Assembly (NCBI RefSeq): GCF_000091305.1
Contig: NC_013929.1
Span: 6,076,001-6,140,000 of the forward strand
Length of the DNA: 64,000 nt
Direction of reading: 5' to 3'
DNA from: Streptomyces scabiei 87.22
GTDB lineage: Bacteria > Actinomycetota > Actinomycetes > Streptomycetales > Streptomycetaceae
Part shown: positions 48,013 to 56,677 of the stretch, one piece after another
Layout of the letters: every line of letters begins with the position of its first letter
Position numbering within the stretch: position 1 is the first letter of the stretch
Made by a program: the position numbers and the translations under genes
Notes under the pieces: model-generated
What the model saw: the letters and a program-made list of their open reading frames with translations, nothing else
Database searches by the model: none
What the model was told of the DNA's origin: nothing

Positions 48013-51000
48013 ATGTCCGTGCACAGCCACACCTCAGTTCACCAGGACACCGCTCCTGAGTTCCCACGCCATGTGGTGACCGCGGTCCTCGTCGCGCACG
48101 ACGGTGCCCGCTGGCTGCCCGACGCGCTCGCCGGACTGCTCGGCCAGGAGCGCCCCGTGCAGAGCGCCATGGCGGCCGACACCGGCAGCGCGGACGACTC
48201 CGCCCGGCTCCTCTCCGACGCCCTCGGCGCGGACCGCGTCCTGCACCTCGCCCGGCGGACCGGTTTCGGCCAGGCCGTCGAGGAGGCCAACCGCACCGCG
48301 GGCGTCCTCACCGAGGACGACCTGGCGTACCTCAGACGCCCCAGCGGCTGGGACCCGGTGACCCGCACCTGGCGCGACGACGCGTACGACATGCCGGAAC
48401 TCCCGCACGGAGAGCCGGTCCAGTGGCTGTGGCTGCTGCACGACGACTGCGCCCCCGAGCCCGGCGCCCTCGCCCAGCTGCTGCGGGCCGTGGAGAACGA
48501 ACGCGAGCTGGGCCGCGACGACGTCGCCGTCGTCGGCCCCAAGCTGCGCGGCTGGTACGACCGCCGTCAGCTGCTGGAGGTCGGCGTCACCATCGCCGAC
48601 TCCGGCCGCCGCTGGACCGGCCTGGACCGCCGTGAGCAGGACCAGGGCCAGCACGACCACGTCAAGCCCAGCCTCGCCGTGTCCACCGCCGGCATGCTGA
48701 TCCGCCGTGACGTCTTCGAGGAACTGGGCGGCTTCGACCGCCGCCTGCCCCTCATGCGGGACGACATCGACCTGTGCTGGCGCGCGACCACCGCCGGACA
48801 CCGCGTCCTCGTCGCCCCCGAGGCCGTCGTACGGCACGCCGAGGCCGCCTCGCGCGAGCGCCGCACCGTCGACTGCGTGGGCCGCAGCGCCGCCTCCCCG
48901 CACATGGTCGACAAGGCGGGCGCGGTCTACACCCTCCTCGTCAACTCCCGTACCGCGCAGCTCCCCTGGGTGCTGCTGCGCATCGTCCTCGGCACCCTGC
49001 TCAGGACCGTCGCGTACCTCGTCGGCAAGGTCCCCGGACAGGCCGTCGACGAGATCCGCGGTCTGCTGAGCACGCTGCTGCGGCCCGAACGGATCATCGC
49101 CGGGCGACGCGCACGAGGCCGCTCACAGCTGGACAAGGGCGAGCTGCGACCGCTGTTCCCGCCCCCGGGCGCGACCGTCCGGGCCACCGTCGAACAGGTC
49201 GCCGGCGATCTGTTCGGCAGCTCCGACGCCGAGACCCCCCAGGCCGGACGGCACGGCGGCGCCGTCGAGCCGGGTTCCGGGGACGACGACGCCGAATTCC
49301 TCCAGGTCGAGCGGTTCGCCCGGCTCAAGCGCATCGCACGCGCACCCGGGCCCGTGCTCTTCGCCCTGCTGCTGCTCGCCTCGCTCCTCGCCTGCCGTGA
49401 ACTGCTCGGCGGCGGCGCGCTCGCGGGCGGCACCCTGCTGCCCGCCCCCGCCGACTCCGCCGCGCTCTGGTCGCGCTACCTGGACGGCTGGCACCCGGTC
49501 GGGACGGGCGGCTCCGAGGCCGCGCCGCCGTACCTGGCGATCGTGGCCATGCTCGGCTCCCTCCTGTTCGGCTCCGCCGGACTGGCGGTCACCGTGCTCC
49601 TGGTGGCGTCCGTGCCCCTGGCCGGTTTCACCGCCTACTTCGCCTCCCGCTCCCTGGTCGAGTCCCGGCTGCTGCGGGCCTGGGCCGCCGTCGTCTACGC
49701 CTTCCTGCCCGCCGTCACCGGCGCGCTCGCGACCGGCCGCATCGGCACCGCCGTCCTCGCGGTCCTGCTGCCGCTGGCCGCCCGCGGGGGCGCCGCGGCC
49801 GCAGGGCTCACCCACCGCACCGGGGCGCGCGGCACCTGGCGCGCCACCTGGGCGTACGCGCTGCTGCTGACGATCACCACCGCGTTCACGCCCGTCGTGT
49901 GGCCCCTCGCGCTGCTCCTCGGCCTCGGGGTCCTCGTCGTACGCCGCCGCGAGATCACCGCCTACGGCCCGCGCTTCGTCGCCCAGCTCGGCACCCCGCT
50001 GCTGATGCTCGCCCCCTGGTCCCTGACCCTGCTGCCGTTCGGCTTCTTCGAGGAGGCCGGCCTGGAGTACGGCGGGAGCCCCGCCTCGGCGACCGATCTG
50101 CTCGGCATCAGCCCCGGCGGGCCCGGCACGGTCGGCGGGCTGACCCTCGTCGGCGTCGTCCTCGCCGCGCTGGCCGCCCTGCTCCGCGCGGAGCGTCAGC
50201 CGGCGATCCGTACCGCCTGGACCGCCGCCCTGGTGGCCCTCGTCCTCGCGGTCCTCTCCAACGGCTCCACCTGGGCGGGACCCTCGACCCTCGTCTACGG
50301 CATCGCCCTCCTCGCCGCCGCCCTCCTCGGCGCCGACGGGGCCCGCCACCGGGTGGCCGAGCAGAGCTTCGGCTGGCGGCAGCCGGTCGCCGTGCTCATC
50401 GCGCTGGCCGCCGCCGTCGGTCCGCTGCTGGCCGCCGCGGGCTGGGTCCTCGGCGGCGCCGACGGCCCCCTGGAGCGCCGCGACCCCGTCCAGGTGCCCG
50501 CGTTCGTCGCCGAGGAGAGCGTCACCCGCGACCAGGCCCGCACCCTGGTCCTCGACAGCGACTCCACCGCCGAGGTCGGCTACACCCTGGTCCGCGGCTC
50601 CGGCGTCCGCCTCGGCGACGCCGAACTCACGGCCGCGGCCGGGGACAACGAGCGGCTCGACAAGGTCGTCGCCCACCTCGTCGCGGGCTCCGGCGCCGAC
50701 CAGAGCGACGAACTCGGCGGCTTCGCCGTGCGCTACGTCCTCGTCCGCCCCGGCTCCCCCCGCGAGGTCAGCCGCGTCCTGGACGCCACGCCCGGCCTGA
50801 GCCGCCTCAGCCAGCAGGACGGCAGCGCCCTGTGGCGGGTGGACCGCCAGGTCTCCCGGGTCACCGTCGAAACCGGCTCCGGCGTCCCGAAGGCCGTCGC
50901 CGCGGGACCCGTCGAGGTGCACACCACCCTCCCGGCCGGCGGGCCGGGCCGTCTCCTGCGCCTCGCCGACACCGCCGACGAGTCCTGGACCGCCACGCTC

Positions 51001-51645
51001 AACGGCAAGCCGCTCACCCCGACCACGGTCGACGGCTGGGCCCAGGGCTTCCGGCTGCCCGAGGCGGGCGGCCGGCTGGACGTCACCTTCGACGCCCCCG
51101 TCACCCACACCGGCCGGCTGTGGGCGCAGGGCGCGCTCGCCGTCGTCCTCGTGGTCCTCGCCCTGCCGGGCCGCCGCCGGGACGTCGACGACGACCTGCC
51201 CGACGAGCCCGTCGCCGTCCCCGCCCAGGACGTCACCGGCGACGGCCGCCGCGCCCGCCGCCTGCGCGCCCAGGCCGAGGCCGAGGCCGAACAGCCCACC
51301 GACCCCGGCCTGCCCGACCTCCCGCAGGAGGTACCGGTCGCCGCGCCGGTCCCGCAGCAGCAGGCTTACGGGGAATGGGACGCGGCCCCCGCGGACGCGG
51401 GCGCCGGATACGGGCAGTACGACCAGCAGTTCCAGGGCGCCCAGCAGCAGTACCCGGCGGGCGCGTACGACCAGCAGCACTACCAGGCCGACCCCTACCA
51501 GGGCGGCCAGTACGACCCGTACGCCTCCTACGGGGGCACCACGGCCCCCTACGACCAGACGTACACCCAGGGCTACGACGCGACGTACGACCCGTCGCAC
51601 GGCACCGGCGCCGACAGCGAGCGCCGCGACGGGAGCCAGCAGTGA
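48013..51645 (+). CDS. Large membrane glycosyltransferase (GT2 head, multispan core, Gln/Tyr-rich tail)
   Basis: 1210 residues. The GT2 domain (about 20-300) has VTAVLVAHDGARWLPDAL, LHDDCAPEPGAL (DxD-like) and PLMRDDIDLCWRA. About ten or more membrane helices follow (330-350 and 445-820), then an extracytoplasmic beta-rich region (about 830-1040), a last helix (LWAQGALAVVLVVLALPG) and a C-terminal tail rich in Gln, Tyr, Gly and Asp (about 1090-1210). Such proteins build cell-envelope glycans. The gene is 200 bases after whiB, and its stop overlaps the next start (GTGA), so the two products probably act together. The true start could be downstream of ATG 48013, as its site (GGGG) is weak. Confidence 0.85.
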   Translation: MSVHSHTSVHQDTAPEFPRHVVTAVLVAHDGARWLPDALAGLLGQERPVQSAMAADTGSADDSARLLSDALGADRVLHLARRTGFGQAVEEANRTAGVLTEDDLAYLRRPSGWDPVTRTWRDDAYDMPELPHGEPVQWLWLLHDDCAPEPGALAQLLRAVENERELGRDDVAVVGPKLRGWYDRRQLLEVGVTIADSGRRWTGLDRREQDQGQHDHVKPSLAVSTAGMLIRRDVFEELGGFDRRLPLMRDDIDLCWRATTAGHRVLVAPEAVVRHAEAASRERRTVDCVGRSAASPHMVDKAGAVYTLLVNSRTAQLPWVLLRIVLGTLLRTVAYLVGKVPGQAVDEIRGLLSTLLRPERIIAGRRARGRSQLDKGELRPLFPPPGATVRATVEQVAGDLFGSSDAETPQAGRHGGAVEPGSGDDDAEFLQVERFARLKRIARAPGPVLFALLLLASLLACRELLGGGALAGGTLLPAPADSAALWSRYLDGWHPVGTGGSEAAPPYLAIVAMLGSLLFGSAGLAVTVLLVASVPLAGFTAYFASRSLVESRLLRAWAAVVYAFLPAVTGALATGRIGTAVLAVLLPLAARGGAAAAGLTHRTGARGTWRATWAYALLLTITTAFTPVVWPLALLLGLGVLVVRRREITAYGPRFVAQLGTPLLMLAPWSLTLLPFGFFEEAGLEYGGSPASATDLLGISPGGPGTVGGLTLVGVVLAALAALLRAERQPAIRTAWTAALVALVLAVLSNGSTWAGPSTLVYGIALLAAALLGADGARHRVAEQSFGWRQPVAVLIALAAAVGPLLAAAGWVLGGADGPLERRDPVQVPAFVAEESVTRDQARTLVLDSDSTAEVGYTLVRGSGVRLGDAELTAAAGDNERLDKVVAHLVAGSGADQSDELGGFAVRYVLVRPGSPREVSRVLDATPGLSRLSQQDGSALWRVDRQVSRVTVETGSGVPKAVAAGPVEVHTTLPAGGPGRLLRLADTADESWTATLNGKPLTPTTVDGWAQGFRLPEAGGRLDVTFDAPVTHTGRLWAQGALAVVLVVLALPGRRRDVDDDLPDEPVAVPAQDVTGDGRRARRLRAQAEAEAEQPTDPGLPDLPQEVPVAAPVPQQQAYGEWDAAPADAGAGYGQYDQQFQGAQQQYPAGAYDQQHYQADPYQGGQYDPYASYGGTTAPYDQTYTQGYDATYDPSHGTGADSERRDGSQQ

Positions 51646-53174
51646 ACCGCCAGACCCTGTCCCTGATCGCCGGCGCGACCGCCCTCGCCGCCGTCACCGG
51701 CTTCGCCGTGATCAGCACCCCCGACACGGCGGGCGGTGACACCACCGCGAAGGCGGCCGCCCAACTGCCCGTGCAGCGCACGAGCCTGCTCTGCCCGCAG
51801 CCGAGCACCTCGGACCTGGCGGAGACCGCGTACACGTCCTTCACCCCCGTCACGAAGGACACCGGCGGCGAAGGAGGCGCCGAACTCGTCGCGGCGGGTG
51901 GGCAGTCGACGGACGCGGGCGACAAGGACAGCAAGGACAGCAAGGACGACAAGCCCGGCAAGGACGCCAAGGGCAAGCCCGTCAAGCCCGTCATCGAGGC
52001 CAAGGGGCCCGGCAAACCCGTCACCGGCAGCACCGACGGCGGTGACGCGCCCGCGCTGATCGGCACGGCCGAGGGGAAGTCCGCCCCCGGCTGGACGGTC
52101 CAGGAGACCACCGAGGTCGCCGCGGGCACCGGCCGCGGCCTACTCGGTGTCAACTGCACCGCCCCGGACACGGAGTTCTGGTTCCCGGGCGCGAGCACCG
52201 CCGCGGGCCGCACCGACTACGTCCACCTCGTGAACCCCGACGACTCGGCGGCCGTCGTCGACATCGAGCTGTACGGGAAGGACGGCGTCCTGAAGTCGAC
52301 GGTGGGGGACGGCATCACGGTCCGGCCGCGCGCCTCCGAGCCGGTCCTGCTCTCCACGCTCTCCGCGGCGAAGGAGGCCGACCTCACGGTCCACGTCAGC
52401 GTCCGCAGCGGCCGGGTCGCCGCCGCCGTCCAGGCCCTCGACGACAAGCTGGGCGGCGACTGGCTCTCCGCAGCGGCCGACCCGGCCGGCAGCCTCGTCC
52501 TCCCCGGCATCCCGAAGGACGCGACCTCCGTGACCCTCGTGGCCTTCGCCCCGGGCGACACGGACGCCGACCTGAAGCTCCGCCTCGCCTCGCCGAACGG
52601 TCCCATCACCCCGGCGGGCCACGAGACGCTGCACATCAAGTCGGGCATGACCGCCACGGCCGATCTGGGCGACATCACCCGTGGCGAGGAGGGCTCCCTC
52701 TTCCTCGCCCCCACGGGCAGGGCGATCCCGGTGGTGGCCGCCCTCCGGGTGGTCCGCGGCAAGGGCGACAACCGGGAGACCGCCTTCATCCCGGCGACCC
52801 GCCCGGTCGGCGCGCGCGCCACAGTCGCCGACAACCGTGCCAAGGGCACGACCCTGGCCCTCACCGCCCCGACCGGCACGGCCGAGGTCAAGGTCACCGC
52901 GTCCGCGGGCAGTGGCGGCGGCGAGGCCACGACCAAGACCTTCACGATCAAGGCGGGCACCACCCAGCACGTGGACATGCCGGCCCCGAGCGGCCTGAAG
53001 GGCAGCTACGCCCTCACCGTCGAAACCACGTCCGGCGCCCCCGTCTACGCCTCCCGCCTCCTGCAGTCCAAGCTCGACTCCGTCCCCGCCTTCACCATCC
53101 AGACCCTCCCGGACGACCGCGGAACGGTAGCGGTCCCGAAGGCACACCAGGACCTGTCGATCCTGCAGAGGTGA
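51642..53174 (+). CDS. DUF5719-family exported protein
   Basis: 510 residues. A single N-terminal membrane/signal helix (LSLIAGATALAAVTGFAVIS) leads to a Lys/Asp/Gly-rich low-complexity stretch (about 85-130, KDSKDSKDD) and a long beta-rich extracytoplasmic part with repeating Ig-like units (about 150-500). Two cysteines (LLCPQPS, GVNCTAPD) may pair. The GTG start overlaps the glycosyltransferase stop. The family is found next to this type of glycosyltransferase, so it is inferred to be an accessory of it at the outer face; no enzyme motif is seen. Confidence 0.8.
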   Translation: MNRQTLSLIAGATALAAVTGFAVISTPDTAGGDTTAKAAAQLPVQRTSLLCPQPSTSDLAETAYTSFTPVTKDTGGEGGAELVAAGGQSTDAGDKDSKDSKDDKPGKDAKGKPVKPVIEAKGPGKPVTGSTDGGDAPALIGTAEGKSAPGWTVQETTEVAAGTGRGLLGVNCTAPDTEFWFPGASTAAGRTDYVHLVNPDDSAAVVDIELYGKDGVLKSTVGDGITVRPRASEPVLLSTLSAAKEADLTVHVSVRSGRVAAAVQALDDKLGGDWLSAAADPAGSLVLPGIPKDATSVTLVAFAPGDTDADLKLRLASPNGPITPAGHETLHIKSGMTATADLGDITRGEEGSLFLAPTGRAIPVVAALRVVRGKGDNRETAFIPATRPVGARATVADNRAKGTTLALTAPTGTAEVKVTASAGSGGGEATTKTFTIKAGTTQHVDMPAPSGLKGSYALTVETTSGAPVYASRLLQSKLDSVPAFTIQTLPDDRGTVAVPKAHQDLSILQR

Positions 53175-53204
53175 TTTCGAGGCCCTGGGGAGCAGTGGGC
53201 GCAG

Positions 53205-53290
53205 GCCCCTGCTTTCCAGGGGCGCGGGGAACTGCGCGACCAGCCCCCACCGGGCGGACGTCCGGGGGCCGCAGGGGCGCAGCCCCTGAC
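53205..53290. terminator. Terminator hairpin overlapping an interspersed-repeat copy
   Basis: GCCCCTG (53205-53211) and CAGGGGC (53217-53223) pair around CTTTC between convergent genes. The right arm runs into GGGGCGCGGGGAACTGCGCG (53219-53238), the interspersed element, extended here by CCACCGGGCGG and GGGGGCCG as in the copy at 56167. Confidence 0.55.
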
Positions 53291-53346
53291 GAGGAGGGGA
53301 CGGGTGGGGGCGGCGGGGGCGAAAACCCCCACCACCCCGTGCCGCG

Positions 53347-53802
53347 TCAGTCCTCCCCGTACCGAGGATCCACGCTCTCCGGATTGAGCCCCAGCAGCTC
53401 CGCCACCTGCTCCACCACGACCTCGTGCACCAGCGCCGCCCGCTCGTCGCGTCCCTTGGTACGGATCTCCACCGGCCGCCGGTAGATCACCACCCGGGCC
53501 GGCCGCCCCTCCCGCGCCGCGACGGTCCCCCCGAGCGGCACGGCCTCGTCGTTCCACGCCCCGTCGCCGGGCCCGTCGAGCCGAGGTACCTCCAGCACGA
53601 GGAAGTCGATGTCCGCGAGCTGCGGCAACCGCCGTTCCAGTCGCTCCACGGAGTCCTGCACCAGATCCGCGAACACCTCCGCGCGACTCGCCGCGAGCGG
53701 TACCTGGGGCGGCGCGATGGGCCCGCGCATCCCCCTGCCGTGCCGGTCTCGGCGGCGGGGCCCGGGTGCGAAGGCGGCGCGGGGCGGTACGAGGTCGTCC
53801 AT
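53347..53802 (-). CDS. Metallopeptidase-family (zincin_1-like) protein with incomplete HExxH motif
   Basis: 151 residues. It has the family strand DIDFLVLEVPRLDG, a VVIYRRPVEIR strand and a helix ERAALVHEVVVEQVAELLGL, where family members such as Rv3259 have VHEIAHHFGI. The second metal His of HExxH is replaced (HEVVVEQ), and the C-terminus is PESVDPRYGED. Catalysis as a zinc protease is therefore doubtful; it may be a structural relative. ATG 53802 with a weak AGGTG site is chosen. The position between DUF5719 and DUF3499 genes matches the order around Rv3258c-Rv3259. Confidence 0.75.
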   Translation of the reverse strand: MDDLVPPRAAFAPGPRRRDRHGRGMRGPIAPPQVPLAASRAEVFADLVQDSVERLERRLPQLADIDFLVLEVPRLDGPGDGAWNDEAVPLGGTVAAREGRPARVVIYRRPVEIRTKGRDERAALVHEVVVEQVAELLGLNPESVDPRYGED

Positions 53803-54161
53803 CACCTGTGAAGCGTAATCCCCGGCAGGCCCGCCCGCCCGGCTCCACGCCCCCGGCGCCGCCGCCGGTCCGCCGCCGCTGACCTGGCACGGCCGGCCCG
53901 GCGCGTCCAACCGGCTCGCCGCGCGACGGTCTCCGGAGGGTGGTCGGCCGTGTCGGAGATTGACCATTCAAGCCAAGGTTGGGCTCGATTCCGTTCCTCT
54001 GCGAGATCGGCGAACTGGCCCCAATTAGCATGATATGTACATAGACTTGACCGGTTTCCATGTCGTTCGGCATCCCGGACAAGGGGTTACTCGCAGGTCA
54101 ACGCCCCGGGTTCGGAGGGGAGTGTGGGGCGTTTCACAGCACGACACGGTGGAGTGACCTG
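53803..54161. promoter_or_regulatory. Promoter region of DUF3499 gene with a TATGTACATA palindrome
   Basis: About 360 bases without a supported gene. The stretch 53995-54060 is AT-rich for this genome and contains the perfect 10-bp palindrome TATGTACATA (54034-54043), followed by TTGACC (54047-54052). Exact promoter boxes are not clear. Confidence 0.4.
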
Positions 54162-54584
54162 GTGGAGAGTCGTCGCGGCCCGCTCAAGAGTGCGGTACCG
54201 TCCAACATCGTGAGCCCTGTACGTCGCTGTTCGCGCACCGCTTGCGGCCGCCCCGCCGTCGCGACGCTGACGTACGTCTACGCCGACTCGACCGCGGTCC
54301 TCGGCCCTCTCGCCACCTACGCCGAACCCCACTGCTACGACCTGTGCGCCGAGCACTCCGAGCGCCTCACCGCGCCGCGCGGCTGGGAGGTCGTACGGCT
54401 GCTGGACGCCTCGGCGCCCGCGCGCCCCAGCGGTGACGACCTGGAAGCGCTCGCCAACGCCGTGCGCGAGGCGGCCCGTCCGCAGCAGCGCGCCGCGCAG
54501 GCCGGCGGCGGTCCGCGCACGGCGGACCCGATGGAGGTCGCCCGCCGCGGCCACCTCCGGGTCCTGCGCTCCCCGGACAACTGA
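54162..54584 (+). CDS. DUF3499-family zinc-binding-type protein
   Basis: 140 residues from GTG 54162, which has GGAG seven bases upstream. The conserved core is RRCSRTACGRPAVATLTYVY ... EPHCYDLCAEHSERLTAPRGWE; Cys23, Cys28, Cys58, Cys62 and His57 or His65 form a likely zinc ribbon. The rest is disordered. The family is restricted to actinobacteria and its role is unknown. It precedes manB here and in M. tuberculosis (Rv3258c-Rv3257c), pointing to a link with GDP-mannose supply or its control. Confidence 0.85.
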   Translation: MESRRGPLKSAVPSNIVSPVRRCSRTACGRPAVATLTYVYADSTAVLGPLATYAEPHCYDLCAEHSERLTAPRGWEVVRLLDASAPARPSGDDLEALANAVREAARPQQRAAQAGGGPRTADPMEVARRGHLRVLRSPDN

Positions 54585-54788
54585 GCACCCGCTCCTTCGG
54601 CAACAGGCGCCCCGCGCAAGGCCGTTGCGCTCCCCGCCCACGCACGTCGCGCGGTCGCCGTCCCCGCCCCCGGCCCGCCCCACCCGCCTTCGGCCCATGC
54701 GGCCGGACGTTCCAGGAGGTCACACGGTCCACCGCCGGCGCCGCCGGGTAGTTTGGGTGGCCGGTGAGGACTTCTGGAGGATGTGCCC

Positions 54789-56153
54789 GTGGCTGCTGAT
54801 CTGTCGACGATCGTGAAGGCGTACGACGTGCGCGGGGTGGTCCCGGACCAGTGGGACGAGACCCTGGCCGAACTCTTCGGGGCGGCCTTCGCACGGGTGA
54901 CCGGCGCGGACGCCATCGTGACCGGCCACGACATGCGCCCCTCCTCGCCCGGCCTGTCGCGTGCCTTCGCGCGCGGTGCGGCGGCGCTCGGCGTGGACGT
55001 GACCGAGATCGGCCTCTGCTCGACCGACCAGCTGTACTACGCGTCCGGCGCGCTGAACCTGCCCGGCGCGATGTTCACGGCCTCCCACAACCCCGCCCGG
55101 TACAACGGCATCAAGATGTGCCGCGCGGGCGCCGCCCCCGTCGGCCAGGACACCGGCCTCACCGAGATCCGTGAACTGGCCGAGAACTGGAGCGAGTCGG
55201 GCGCACCGGCACCGGCCGCCACGCCGGGCACGATCACCCGGCGGGACACGCTGGAGGACTACGCGGCGCACCTGCTCGGCCTCGTCGACCTGACCTCCGT
55301 CCGCCCGCTGAAGGTCGTCGTCGACGCGGGCAACGGCATGGGCGGCCACACCGTCCCCACGGTCTTCGCCGGGCTGCCCCTCGACCTCGTCCCGCTCTAC
55401 TTCGAGTTGGACGGAACCTTCCCCAACCACGAGGCCAACCCCCTCGACCCGGCGAACCTCGTCGACCTCCAGCAGCGGGTCCGCGAGGAGGGCGCCGACC
55501 TCGGCATCGCCTTCGACGGCGACGCCGACCGCTGCTTCGTCGTCGACGAGCGGGGCAACCCCGTCCCGCCCTCCGCGATCACCGCCCTGGTCGCCGCGCG
55601 GGAACTCGCCCGGCACGGCGGCAAGGGCACGATCATCCACAACCTGATCACCTCCCGGTCCGTCCCCGAGGTGGTGCGCGAGCACGGCGGCACGCCGGTG
55701 CGCACCCGCGTCGGCCACTCGTTCATCAAGGCCGAGATGGCCAGAACCGGTGCGATCTTCGGCGGCGAGCACTCCGCCCACTACTACTTCGCCGACTTCT
55801 GGAACGCCGACACCGGCATGCTGGCCGCCCTGCACGTCCTCGCCGCCCTCGGCGGCCAGGACGGCCCGCTCTCCGCCCTCGTCGACCGGTACGACCGCTA
55901 CGCCGGCTCCGGCGAGATCAACTCCACCGTCGCCGACCAGGCGGACCGTCTGGCCGCGGTGCGCTCCGCCTACGGAGACCGGGAGGACGTCACCCTGGAC
56001 GACCTCGACGGCCTCACCGTCTCGGCCGCCGACTGGTGGTTCAACGTCCGCCCCTCCAACACGGAACCGCTGCTCAGACTGAACGCGGAGGCGAAGGACG
56101 AGCCGACGATGGCGAAGGTGAGAGACGAAGTCCTGGCGATCATCAGGGCGTGA
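54789..56153 (+). CDS. manB: Phosphomannomutase
   Basis: 454 residues. It interconverts mannose 6-phosphate and mannose 1-phosphate. All alpha-D-phosphohexomutase loops are present: active-site serine TASHNPARYNG, metal loop DGDADR, sugar loop GEHSAHYYF and phosphate loop RPSNTEPLLR. GTG 54789 is eight bases after GGAGG (54776-54780); GTG 54783 is too close. From memory it corresponds to S. coelicolor SCO3028 (manB), needed for GDP-mannose and protein O-mannosylation. Confidence 0.93.
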   Translation: MAADLSTIVKAYDVRGVVPDQWDETLAELFGAAFARVTGADAIVTGHDMRPSSPGLSRAFARGAAALGVDVTEIGLCSTDQLYYASGALNLPGAMFTASHNPARYNGIKMCRAGAAPVGQDTGLTEIRELAENWSESGAPAPAATPGTITRRDTLEDYAAHLLGLVDLTSVRPLKVVVDAGNGMGGHTVPTVFAGLPLDLVPLYFELDGTFPNHEANPLDPANLVDLQQRVREEGADLGIAFDGDADRCFVVDERGNPVPPSAITALVAARELARHGGKGTIIHNLITSRSVPEVVREHGGTPVRTRVGHSFIKAEMARTGAIFGGEHSAHYYFADFWNADTGMLAALHVLAALGGQDGPLSALVDRYDRYAGSGEINSTVADQADRLAAVRSAYGDREDVTLDDLDGLTVSAADWWFNVRPSNTEPLLRLNAEAKDEPTMAKVRDEVLAIIRA

Positions 56154-56164
56154 GCGTGCCCCGT

Positions 56165-56280
56165 CAGGGGCGCGGGGAACTGCGCGACCAGCCCCCACCG
56201 GGCGGACGTCTGGGGGCCGAAGGGGCGCAGTCCTTCGGTGGGGACACCTCCCGCTCGAGCGAAGCCGAGAGCGGGGGAGG
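56165..56280. repeat. Two interspersed elements downstream of manB
   Basis: GGGGCGCGGGGAACTGCGCG (56167-56186) followed by ACCAGCCCCCACCGGGCGG is nearly identical to the copy at 53219. It is followed by a second element, CCTCCCGCTC (56247-56256) with GAGCGGGGGAGG (56269-56280), a hairpin whose loop GAGCGAAGCCGA is, from memory, common in Streptomyces intergenic DNA. Confidence 0.8.
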
Positions 56281-56398
56281 GACGGGCAGGACCGCCGGAG
56301 GCGAACGGCACCCGCCCCCAACCCCGGCGCCGACCCCCGCACGGCGGTACCCTGACCAGGCCGCACACCGCACGAATCCGCCCCCGAAGGGACCCGAC

Positions 56399-56569
56399 AT
56401 GCCGCTCGAAGCCGGCCTCCTGGAGATCCTCGCCTGCCCGGCGTGCCACGCCCCCCTCACGGAGGAGGACACCGAGCTGACCTGCACGAGCCAGGACTGC
56501 GGCCTCGCCTACCCGATCCGGGACGGCATCCCCGTACTCCTCGTCGACGAGGCCCGCCGCCCCGCGTGA
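56399..56569 (+). CDS. Trm112-family small zinc protein
   Basis: 56 residues, typical length. LLEILACPACHAPL and TSQDCGLAYPIRDGIPVLL give the zinc-ribbon cysteines Cys13, Cys16, Cys29 and Cys34. In eukaryotes Trm112 activates methyltransferases; bacterial members are mostly uncharacterised. ATG 56399 has GAAGGGA upstream. It lies between manB and the SIS gene on the same strand and probably belongs to that transcription unit. Confidence 0.85.
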   Translation: MPLEAGLLEILACPACHAPLTEEDTELTCTSQDCGLAYPIRDGIPVLLVDEARRPA

Positions 56570-56677
56570 CCCGCGCGATCGGGCTCGCGCGCGAGGCGTG
56601 ATCCGCCCGAGCCGGGAAACCCGGCGAACTGGCGACAAGGCGTACCCGGGCACCCGGCGAATCGGAGGCTTCCGCCC

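Noticed and set aside
53347..53802. Calling the protein an active zinc protease
   Set aside because: The HExxH second histidine is missing.
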